NCBI RefSeq assembly: GCF_000344135.1 | Contig: NZ_BAOP01000003.1 | Location: 62,001-126,000 of the forward strand | Direction: 5' to 3' | Origin: Gordonia malaquae NBRC 108250 | GTDB taxonomy: Bacteria; Actinomycetota; Actinomycetes; Mycobacteriales; Mycobacteriaceae | DNA: 64,000 nt | In this document: piece after piece, positions 57,700 to 64,000 of the stretch | Layout: each line of letters opens with the position of its first letter | Numbering within the stretch: the stretch's first letter is position 1 | Position numbers and translations under genes: made by a program | The notes under the pieces: model-generated | Told to the model about the DNA's origin: nothing | What the model saw: only the letters and a program-made list of their open reading frames with translations | The model's database searches: none

Positions 57700-58272
57700 T
57701 CAGTGGACGGCGAGGACTGCAGAGAACGCGGCATGAACTCGCTCGGCGATCTCCTCGTTGGACTCGGCGGGCAGCTTCCCGTCGAGGAACAGATACGCGA
57801 GGCCGTGAGCGAGGGCCCAGCCGCCGGTCGCGAGGTTCTCCGCGTCCGAATCGGGGTAGACCGTCGCCATGCCGATGCGGAGGAGCTCTCGGATGTCTTC
57901 GGCCGCCTGCACTCGATCGGCGTTGCCCTCGTCGCACGCGTTGTTGAACATCAGCCGGAACAGTTCCGGTCGGCGTAGACCGAACTCGACATAGGCGACC
58001 GCGAAGTCGGCGAGATCCGTGGGTTGGGTCAGCATCGAGCGGCCATTGAGCAGGTCTGCCTTCAGGTCGCGCAGCCCCTGCGCGGCGAGAGCGGATTCGA
58101 GAGCATCCCGGTCCGTGAAGTGGCGGTACGGAGCCGTCGGCGAAACGCCCGCCTCGCGAGCGATCGCGCGCAGCGAGAAGGGCTCGCCCGCCTCGAGCAG
58201 GCCCATTGCCGCCTCCAGCAGCGACGCACGCAGGTCGCCGTGATGGTACGCACTCTTGGTCGATGTTGACAC
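57700..58272 (-). CDS. TetR/AcrR-family regulator
   Basis: This 190-residue regulator has the motif FSLRAIAREAGVSPTAPYRHFTDRDALESALAAQG and a WHG-type C-terminal domain (FGLRRPELFRLMF). The start is GTG. It forms an operon with the DJ-1-like gene and is divergent from the first Old Yellow Enzyme gene. The dyad between them is the probable operator. Confidence 0.88.
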   Translation of the reverse strand: MSTSTKSAYHHGDLRASLLEAAMGLLEAGEPFSLRAIAREAGVSPTAPYRHFTDRDALESALAAQGLRDLKADLLNGRSMLTQPTDLADFAVAYVEFGLRRPELFRLMFNNACDEGNADRVQAAEDIRELLRIGMATVYPDSDAENLATGGWALAHGLAYLFLDGKLPAESNEEIAERVHAAFSAVLAVH

Positions 58273-58293
58273 CGCTAACTTCCCTCTCTAGCG

Positions 58294-58310
58294 TGATGTG
58301 TACACCGTCA
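58294..58310. promoter_or_regulatory. TetR operator upstream of the first OYE gene
   Basis: A 17-bp dyad centred on the perfect octamer GTGTACAC (58298-58305), extended by TGA and TCA at its ends, lies between the divergent TetR and OYE genes. Confidence 0.6.
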
Positions 58311-58332
58311 ACATACCGTAGAAGGAAGCACG

Positions 58333-59574
58333 ATGCCAGCGACAGCCGATTCTCCCGTCTTCACACCGTTCAGGCTGCCGAGTGGCGCGCTGATCCCGAA
58401 TCGCCTCGCCAAGGCCGCCATGGAGGAGAACATGGCCGTCTTTGGACAGCTTCCCGACGAGTCGCTGCTCCGCCTCTACCGCCGCTGGAGCGAGGGCGGC
58501 GCCGGACTGCTCATCACGGGCAACGTGATGGTGCACGCCGAGGCGCTCACTGGCCCGGCGGGCGTCGTCCTGAACAACGATTCGCCGATCGAGCCGTTCC
58601 GCGAGTGGGCGAGTGCCGCCAAGTCGGGCGACTCGCAGGTGTGGATGCAGATCAATCACCCAGGACGCCAGGTCCGCGCCGACATGCCGGGCGTAGCGTG
58701 GGGCCCGTCAGCCGTCCGAGTCGAACTGGGCAAGAACACCAAGCGCTTCGCCCAGCCCGTGGCCATGACGGAAGAGCAGATCCACCAGACCGTGACTCGT
58801 TTCGCCGACACTGCTGCACGCGCCGAGGAGGCAGGCTTCGACGGAGTCGAGGTTCACGCCGCACACGGCTACTTGCTGTCACAGTTCCTCTCGCCGCTGT
58901 CGAACCGGCGCGACGACGACTGGGGTGGACCGCTGGAGAACAGGGCCCGCCTCCTTCTCGACATCGTTCGGGCGGTGCGCGCCCGCGTGTCGCCAACCTT
59001 TGCGGTCGCAGTGAAACTGAACTCGGCCGATTTCCAACGCGGCGGATTCGACGCCGACGACGCCGCAACCGTGATCGGAATGCTCGCACCGCTGGGGGTG
59101 GACGTCGTTGAGCTGTCCGGCGGCAGTTACGAAGCACCGGCGATGACCGGCCAGGCAGGTGACGAGCGCAGCCGATCGCGCGAGGCGTACTTCCTCAGCC
59201 TCGCCGAAGAGCTCGCCGCAAGCAGCCCGCTGCCCCTCATGTTGACCGGCGGCGTCGTCCGACGGTCCGTCGCCGAGGAAGTTCTTGCCGGGGGAGTCGA
59301 CATAGTCGGCATGGGCACGGCACTCGCGATGAACCCGGAGCTGCCGAATCAGTGGCGACACAACGCCGACGAGGCCGTCGAGGTGGCTCCGGTGCGCATG
59401 AGCGACAAGGCCGTGGCGTCTGCCGCAAGCATGACGCGTGTCCGCCGCCAGCTGCGACGACTCGGAAAGGGTCACTCCCCGAAGCCGGGCGCCGATCCGA
59501 AGGTCGCGCTCGTCGTCGAGACCGTACTGCAGTCGTTCGCGCTTCGCCGCTACCGCCGATGGCTCGCCGACTAG
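58333..59574 (+). CDS. Old Yellow Enzyme-family NADH:flavin oxidoreductase
   Basis: This 413-residue FMN-dependent ene-reductase-like protein has INRLAKAAMEENMA-type N-terminal FMN contacts, WMQINHPGRQ, the catalytic pair in HAAHGYLLSQFLSPLSNRR and the phosphate-binding MLTGGVVRR with DIVGMGTALAMNP. The last 60 residues are basic and outside the barrel. GAAGGAA precedes the ATG. It is a paralogue of the barrel domain of the gene at 60807 and lies divergent from a TetR gene, so induction by an electrophile or enone is plausible. Confidence 0.9.
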   Translation: MPATADSPVFTPFRLPSGALIPNRLAKAAMEENMAVFGQLPDESLLRLYRRWSEGGAGLLITGNVMVHAEALTGPAGVVLNNDSPIEPFREWASAAKSGDSQVWMQINHPGRQVRADMPGVAWGPSAVRVELGKNTKRFAQPVAMTEEQIHQTVTRFADTAARAEEAGFDGVEVHAAHGYLLSQFLSPLSNRRDDDWGGPLENRARLLLDIVRAVRARVSPTFAVAVKLNSADFQRGGFDADDAATVIGMLAPLGVDVVELSGGSYEAPAMTGQAGDERSRSREAYFLSLAEELAASSPLPLMLTGGVVRRSVAEEVLAGGVDIVGMGTALAMNPELPNQWRHNADEAVEVAPVRMSDKAVASAASMTRVRRQLRRLGKGHSPKPGADPKVALVVETVLQSFALRRYRRWLAD

Positions 59575-59584
59575 TCTTCGGGAC

Positions 59585-60103
59585 ATGACGAAGACACCCT
59601 CATCGGAGGAGATCACCGACTCTGAAAAGGTCGGATACCTCAAGGAGCGGGTGTACGTCGCATTCACCGGCCTCGCCATTGTTGTCGCTCTGTACACGGG
59701 GGACGTCCATCATCGAACGCCGGGCCAGTCGTTCGCGACGCTGATGCTCGGAGTCCTCGGGGTCACGTCGGCAGCATTCGCGTCGGACGTCATCGCTCAT
59801 CTCGCGGTGCACAAGCACTTCCCGGACGTCCGCACGCTCGGCGTGATCGCTCGGACCACACTCGGCGCTCTGAGCTCGCTGGTGCTGCCCGCACTTCTCA
59901 TCCTGGCAGCGGCGTGGGACGCCATCGAGATCGAGACCGCACTGCTCGTAGCGGGCGGCATCTACGTCGCCGAGCTCGCGTTGATCGTGTGGCTCTCGGT
60001 ACGCAGCGCGGCGATCAGCTGGCAGCAGCGGGCCGCCGCGATGCTGATTCTTGTCGGGATCGGTGTCGCCGTGTTGGCGATCCAGGTGCTCGCACACGCC
60101 TAG
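59585..60103 (+). CDS. Integral membrane protein of unknown function
   Basis: I do not recognise this 172-residue protein. After a 25-residue hydrophilic start it has about five hydrophobic segments. One boundary is TGDVHHRTPGQSFATLMLGVLG, and between them is a histidine-rich stretch VIAHLAVHKHFPDVR that could bind metal or heme. It starts 10 bases after the Old Yellow Enzyme stop, so it is probably cotranscribed with it. ATG 59585 is chosen because the upstream frame lies inside the enzyme gene. Confidence 0.78.
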   Translation: MTKTPSSEEITDSEKVGYLKERVYVAFTGLAIVVALYTGDVHHRTPGQSFATLMLGVLGVTSAAFASDVIAHLAVHKHFPDVRTLGVIARTTLGALSSLVLPALLILAAAWDAIEIETALLVAGGIYVAELALIVWLSVRSAAISWQQRAAAMLILVGIGVAVLAIQVLAHA

Positions 60104-60125
60104 GGCGTGTCTGCGATGACCGAGG

Positions 60126-60695
60126 TCAGTCGAGGGCCGGGACGGCCGAAAGGTGCAGAGCGACGAGTTCGCGCAGCCTGATTGCAACCTCGGTCAACGG
60201 GCGGGTCGAATGTTGCGCCTGCGAGGCGATCACCGCGCCTTCGATGGCGGAGACGATGGTGATCGCCAAGGACTTCGCGGTGTCCGTGTCGATTCCGTCG
60301 TCGACCATTCGATCACGGACGAGCTCGTGCCACTGATCGAAGATGTCGCCCGCCAAGTCGGCGGCCGACGGCGCGTCGGCGCGGCCCAGTGCTGCGGCGA
60401 CCACCGGACACCCCGCGTCGAATTCGGTGGAAGTGAGGACCTCCACCCACATGTCACTGAATGCACTGATGGGATCGGGCGAGTCGAGAATCCCCTCAAT
60501 CGTCTGGGTGATGATCGCGCCGGACGCACGTGTCGCTTCGGTGACGAGCTCCGACTTTCCATCCGGAAAGTTGAGGTAGATCGACCGGCGAGCAACCCCG
60601 CTCGTCGACAGAATGTCCGACAGCGATGTGCCGGCCACGCCGTGACAGCGCATCAGCGATGCCGTCGCCTCCAGCAGCCGATCCTTCACACTCAT
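60126..60695 (-). CDS. TetR-family regulator (LmrA/YxaF-like)
   Basis: This 189-residue TetR protein has the segment TSLSDILSTSGVARRSIYLNFPDGKSELVTEATRASG, characteristic of the LmrA/YxaF branch that has a glycine-lysine turn and a shared C-terminal domain (CPVVAAAL). GGGAG lies 5 bases before the ATG. It is divergent from the OYE-Ddn fusion gene; two copies of a dyad lie between them and overlap both -10 elements. Confidence 0.88.
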   Translation of the reverse strand: MSVKDRLLEATASLMRCHGVAGTSLSDILSTSGVARRSIYLNFPDGKSELVTEATRASGAIITQTIEGILDSPDPISAFSDMWVEVLTSTEFDAGCPVVAAALGRADAPSAADLAGDIFDQWHELVRDRMVDDGIDTDTAKSLAITIVSAIEGAVIASQAQHSTRPLTEVAIRLRELVALHLSAVPALD

Positions 60696-60721
60696 CTGAC
60701 TCCCTCTCATTCCGCCCTTGA

Positions 60722-60772
60722 AATATACCAATCGGTCTCCTAGTGTGGGCGAAGTAGACCGATCGATATAGT
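60722..60772. promoter_or_regulatory. Double TetR operator with divergent promoters
   Basis: Two 16-bp sites fit TAGACC-N4-GGTCTA: TATACCAATCGGTCTC (60724-60739) and TAGACCGATCGATATA (60755-60770). Their start-to-start distance is 31 bp, about three helical turns. The first overlaps TATATT (60727-60722) read toward the TetR gene, and the second overlaps TATAGT (60767-60772) read toward the fusion gene. Confidence 0.7.
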
Positions 60773-60806
60773 TCGTTCGGCACCCGACCCCGTGAGGACT
60801 CCTTCG

Positions 60807-62525
60807 ATGACCGACCTCGACACAGCCGCCATCACTGCACCGCTCACCTTGCCGTCCGGGCAGACGCTCGCCAACAGGCTGATGAAATCAGCGCTCAGTG
60901 AAGGACTCGCCGACGGCGACGGGTCACCCGACGACCGACTGGTCCGGCTCTACTCCCGGTGGGCCGACGGCGGCTTCGGTCTTGTGGTGACCGGCAACGT
61001 CATGGTCGACCGGCGCCAGCTCGGAGAGCCGGGCAACGTCGTCATCGAAGACGAGAGTCGTCTCGCCGAGTTCGCGCGATGGGCTGACGCGGCGAAGCGC
61101 GGAGGTTCACGCGTGTGGATGCAGGTGAATCATCCCGGCCGACAGGCGAACCCGCTCCTCGGAGCGTCGTACACAGTGGCGCCGTCGGCGATCGGCATGA
61201 ATCTGCCCGGCATCCCCACGCCACGCGCGCTCACCGGGGACGAGATCGTGGACCTGATCGAACGGTTCGCGACGGCTGCGCGGGTCGCCGAAACGGCTGG
61301 ATTCGACGGTGTGCAGATCCACGGAGCACACGGATACCTGGTCTCGCAGTTCCTGTCGCCACTGAGCAATCGGCGCACCGACGAGTGGGGCGGCAGCGTC
61401 GAGACCCGAGCACGCTTCCTCCTTGAGATCATTCGCGCCATTCGCTCGGGCGTCCGGCCCGACTTCGGCGTCGGTGTGAAGCTGAACTCGGCAGACTTCC
61501 AGCGCGGCGGATTCACCGAGGACGACTCGAGAGCCGTTATCTCCCTGATCACGAACGAACAGATCGACATGATCGAGATCAGCGGTGGTAGTTACGAGTC
61601 TCCCGCCATGATGGGACGGCCCGTCCAGTCGGACCAGACCCGAGCCCGCGAAGCGTACTTCCTCGAATACGCCGACACAGTTCGTGAACTGGCGGGAGAC
61701 ATTCCTATAGCAGTGACCGGCGGATTTCGGTCGCGGGAGGCGATGGCCGACGCTGTCGACGGCGGTCATTGTGACCTCGTCGGTCTAGGTCGTCCCACGA
61801 CAATCACCCCGGACGCGGCACGCCGAATCATCGACGGAATCGCCGACGTGCTGCCGTCACGAACCGTGCAGCTCCCTCTTCCCAGCAGCGTGCGGACGGC
61901 TGCGAGTCAGGCGAAGACCATCGAAGGTGCGCTCGACCTGCAGTGGCACGCTGACCAACTGCGCCGGATGGGCGACGGGAACGAACCCGATCCGCAGCGC
62001 GCGATCTGGCGCACCGCGGTCGGCGCAGTGCGGCACAACGGCCTCGACGCCTTCCGCAGCCGGCGCGGGGGAGCAGCGTCCGCGGATACCAAAGCGCTGC
62101 GAAAGTTCCGATTCGAGCGTGCCGTCGGCAGGCGGCTGATGAACCCGACGGTGGCATTCGCTCAACGACTCGGCTTCGGCGGGCGGCTGGCGACGCACCT
62201 CGAGACCACCGGCCGCAAGAGCGGCGAGACCCGGGTGGTGCCGGTGTCGGCGGTGTTCGACGATGAGGGCGCCTGGGTGATCAGCCAGCACGGAACGCGT
62301 TCGGGCTGGGCTCTGAACGTCCTCGCCGATCCGAGCGTCCGGATCCGCCAAGGCGACGAGTGGCGTACCGGTACCGCAACGGTCGTGCACGATGACGACG
62401 TCCGCGCCCGAGCACGGACCTTCGCACCGCATCCGGCGCTGGCCGGGGTCACCGCCGCCACCTTCCAGGCGATGGAGAGCGACCCAGTCTCGGTGCGGAT
62501 CGTCTTCGATCGCGACATCGACTGA
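60807..62525 (+). CDS. Old Yellow Enzyme fused to a Ddn-like F420 domain
   Basis: Residues 1-370 of this 572-residue protein are an OYE barrel, with MKSALSEGLAD, WMQVNHPGRQ, HGAHGYLVSQFLSPLSNRR and AVTGGFRSRE. A linker follows, and residues about 435-572 form a split-barrel domain of the deazaflavin-dependent nitroreductase (Ddn) family. That domain has LETTGRKSGETRVVPVSAVF, then VISQHGTRSGWALNVLADPSVRI. The protein may therefore use both FMN and F420H2. GAGGA lies 8 bases before the ATG; a GTG at 60792 precedes that site. The operator region suggests repression by the divergent TetR protein. Confidence 0.9.
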   Translation: MTDLDTAAITAPLTLPSGQTLANRLMKSALSEGLADGDGSPDDRLVRLYSRWADGGFGLVVTGNVMVDRRQLGEPGNVVIEDESRLAEFARWADAAKRGGSRVWMQVNHPGRQANPLLGASYTVAPSAIGMNLPGIPTPRALTGDEIVDLIERFATAARVAETAGFDGVQIHGAHGYLVSQFLSPLSNRRTDEWGGSVETRARFLLEIIRAIRSGVRPDFGVGVKLNSADFQRGGFTEDDSRAVISLITNEQIDMIEISGGSYESPAMMGRPVQSDQTRAREAYFLEYADTVRELAGDIPIAVTGGFRSREAMADAVDGGHCDLVGLGRPTTITPDAARRIIDGIADVLPSRTVQLPLPSSVRTAASQAKTIEGALDLQWHADQLRRMGDGNEPDPQRAIWRTAVGAVRHNGLDAFRSRRGGAASADTKALRKFRFERAVGRRLMNPTVAFAQRLGFGGRLATHLETTGRKSGETRVVPVSAVFDDEGAWVISQHGTRSGWALNVLADPSVRIRQGDEWRTGTATVVHDDDVRARARTFAPHPALAGVTAATFQAMESDPVSVRIVFDRDID

Positions 62526-62537
62526 CGGGCACAGTAC

Positions 62538-63455
62538 TTAGTTCGGCGGAACAAACTCCGGCTGTTCCCACCCGCGTAGAATCCGGTCGATCCCAGCATC
62601 GGACACCGCGTCTCGGAACTCCGGGGTTCGTTTCTCCAGGAACGCCTCGATGCCCTCCTGAGCATCCTCACTCACACCGCGGATGTTGAATGCAAGCGTC
62701 TCCAGTTGGTGCGCCTGCATCGGATGAGCAGCGGTCATCATCCGCCAGAGCATCGCGCGACTCAGACTGACCGACACAGCTGAGGTGTTGTCGGCGATCT
62801 CCCGGGCGAGACGCCTCGCCACGTCGAGGACCTCATCTGCGGGGTGAACGCTGCGGACGAGGCCTCCGGCCAGCGCCTCCGCGGCATCGAACGTTCGGCC
62901 GGTAAGCATCCACTCGAGCGCCTGCTGGGGACCGACGACGCGTGGAAGGAACCACGACGAACAGGACTCCGGCACAAACGCTCGCCTGGTGAACGGGAAC
63001 GCGAACTTCGCTGTGTCCGAGGCGATTCGGATATCAGTCGGAAGCGTCATCGTTGACCCGACACCGACCGCGTGACCGTTGATCGCGGAGATGATCGGCT
63101 TGATCGATTCGAAGATCCGCATCACCACGCGACCTCCTCCGTCCCGGCGGAGCGGGAGCCCGTCGCCCGGGGAGTCGAAGATCAGTCCGTCAGGGATGTC
63201 GGTGGCCGACCGCCAGTCGCGGAACGAGTCACGAGGATCATCTGCGGCGACGAGATCCGCACCTGCGCAGAAGGCTCGTCCCGCGCCGGTCAGAATCACG
63301 ACTTTCACGTCGTCGTCGGCGTCTGACCGATCGAAGACCTCGACGAGTTCCTGTTCCATCTGGTCGTCGAATGCGTTCAGGCGGCCTGGGCGATCGAGAG
63401 TGACGAACGCGATGCCGTCCTCCACCCGATAGTCGACATGAGAGCGGTCGGTCAC
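62538..63455 (-). CDS. Enoyl-CoA hydratase/isomerase family protein
   Basis: This 305-residue crotonase-fold protein has VTLDRPGRLNAFDD, the oxyanion-hole segment GAGRAFCAGADL, and INGHAVGVGSTMTLPTDIRIASDTAKFAFPFTRRAFVPE. The usual catalytic glutamates are partly replaced (GVGSTMTLP instead of the GGGxEL type), so it may be an isomerase or another crotonase activity rather than a standard hydratase. The start is GTG with AAAGGA upstream. It is convergent with the fusion gene. Confidence 0.87.
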   Translation of the reverse strand: MTDRSHVDYRVEDGIAFVTLDRPGRLNAFDDQMEQELVEVFDRSDADDDVKVVILTGAGRAFCAGADLVAADDPRDSFRDWRSATDIPDGLIFDSPGDGLPLRRDGGGRVVMRIFESIKPIISAINGHAVGVGSTMTLPTDIRIASDTAKFAFPFTRRAFVPESCSSWFLPRVVGPQQALEWMLTGRTFDAAEALAGGLVRSVHPADEVLDVARRLAREIADNTSAVSVSLSRAMLWRMMTAAHPMQAHQLETLAFNIRGVSEDAQEGIEAFLEKRTPEFRDAVSDAGIDRILRGWEQPEFVPPN

Positions 63456-63576
63456 AAGCAGTCCTTTCGTCCGGCAGGGTCGTCCCCTTTAGCTTTACAC
63501 GAGCGTCAATGAGCGCCTGGGTGGGCCTGTGGAATTCGTGGTGGCCAATGCTCGGGATCGGGCATATCTTCACGCC

Positions 63577-64000
63577 ATGACAAATCTCGGGGGAGCACAG
63601 CACACATGGAACTCGACGCAGACGAGTCGTCTTCGCGACGAACTGATGGTCGGATACGAACGGATTCTGGCAACACTGCCGGGTCTCGACGGTCCGGGCG
63701 TCGGACAGATCGAGGTGATGGTGACGGCCGCGCAATCAGCCCTTCGGGAATCGCCGCCGACATGGCTGAGCGACGCGGCAGCCGGCGCTCTCGGTCGGGG
63801 ACTGGCGACCCCGGCAGCCGCCACCGACCTCACTGCGGCAGGCGGATCGGGGTTCCTGCTGTTCGAGTCGCCGGTCACGATGACCACGCTCGGCTACGCC
63901 GGACCCGCAGGCGTCGCACCGCTCGACGCCATGCCGTGGTGGTCGGCCTCGTTCGACGGCCACGACCTGCACCACGACGCCGATCATGCGGATCTGGTCG
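63577..64000 (+). CDS. Start of an unidentified gene, truncated by the window end
   Basis: From ATG 63577 the frame is open to the end of the window (141 codons), with strong actinobacterial codon bias. It begins MTNLGGAQHTWNSTQTSRLR and contains LMVGYERILATLPGLDGPG, a glycine-rich GGSGFLLFESPVTMTTLGYAGPAG and an acidic, histidine-rich FDGHDLHHDADHADLV near the cut. A -10-like CATATC lies about 15 bases upstream, suggesting a leaderless start. I do not recognise the family; no signal peptide or membrane segment is visible in the part present. Confidence 0.7.
   Translation, partial: MTNLGGAQHTWNSTQTSRLRDELMVGYERILATLPGLDGPGVGQIEVMVTAAQSALRESPPTWLSDAAAGALGRGLATPAAATDLTAAGGSGFLLFESPVTMTTLGYAGPAGVAPLDAMPWWSASFDGHDLHHDADHADLV

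Overview
The window is high-GC, gene-dense actinobacterial DNA. A mycolic-acid actinomycete close to Gordonia is the best guess. This rests on RbpA, the split Lnt/Ppm1 pair, a furA-katG pair, F420-type enzymes, a DUF222 (13E12-type) HNH gene, many GTG/TTG starts and several promoters that look leaderless. The genus is an inference from gene content; no database search was possible. No rRNA, tRNA, CRISPR array, phage module or insertion sequence was seen. Coordinates use the start codon I judge best, which is often inside the longest open frame.

Layout. 0-5 kb: cobalamin genes, with cobG divergent from a riboswitch-controlled cobN. 5-13 kb: FxsA-like protein, amidohydrolase, lnt-ppm1, rbpA, a tight operon (zinc-ribbon protein, DUF475 membrane protein, class III cyclase, small zinc-ribbon protein), then an unannotated 52-residue basic protein with its own promoter and terminator. 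13-18 kb: F420-type oxidoreductase, katG-furA, and a phosphotriesterase-like gene whose 3' end contains the furA operator. 18-25.6 kb: PAP2 phosphatase, a 162-bp near-palindrome, a receptor Ser/Thr kinase, a short UvrA paralogue, and an MFS/MarR pair. 25.6-32.2 kb: MpaB/DUF2236 protein with divergent TetR, then a complete ferric-siderophore importer with a reductase. 32.3-36 kb: an OpuC-type quaternary-amine ABC importer whose first gene appears to start with CTG.

36-39.3 kb: two overlapping flavin amine oxidase genes and a TetR regulator. 39.4-48.4 kb: a catabolic cluster with an AraC regulator divergent from quinone oxidoreductase, Fe(II)/2-oxoglutarate dioxygenase, BKACE, MFS and serine hydrolase genes, followed by bluB, SnoaL-like and SDR genes and an IclR regulator. 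48.4-50.2 kb: a DUF222-HNH gene behind a 424-bp leader with four consecutive stem-loops. 50.2-57 kb: acyl-CoA metabolism (SCPx-like thiolase, acetyltransferase, thioesterase-like, hydrolase, SDR, acyl-CoA dehydrogenase, TetR). 57-62.5 kb: redox genes with TetR regulators, including two Old Yellow Enzymes, one fused to a Ddn-like F420 domain. 62.5-64 kb: enoyl-CoA hydratase and a gene running off the end.

The strongest candidates for something undescribed are the 162-bp palindrome, the structured leader of the HNH gene, the OYE-Ddn fusion, the 52-residue gene with PhoP-like direct repeats, the BKACE/dioxygenase cluster and the CTG start.
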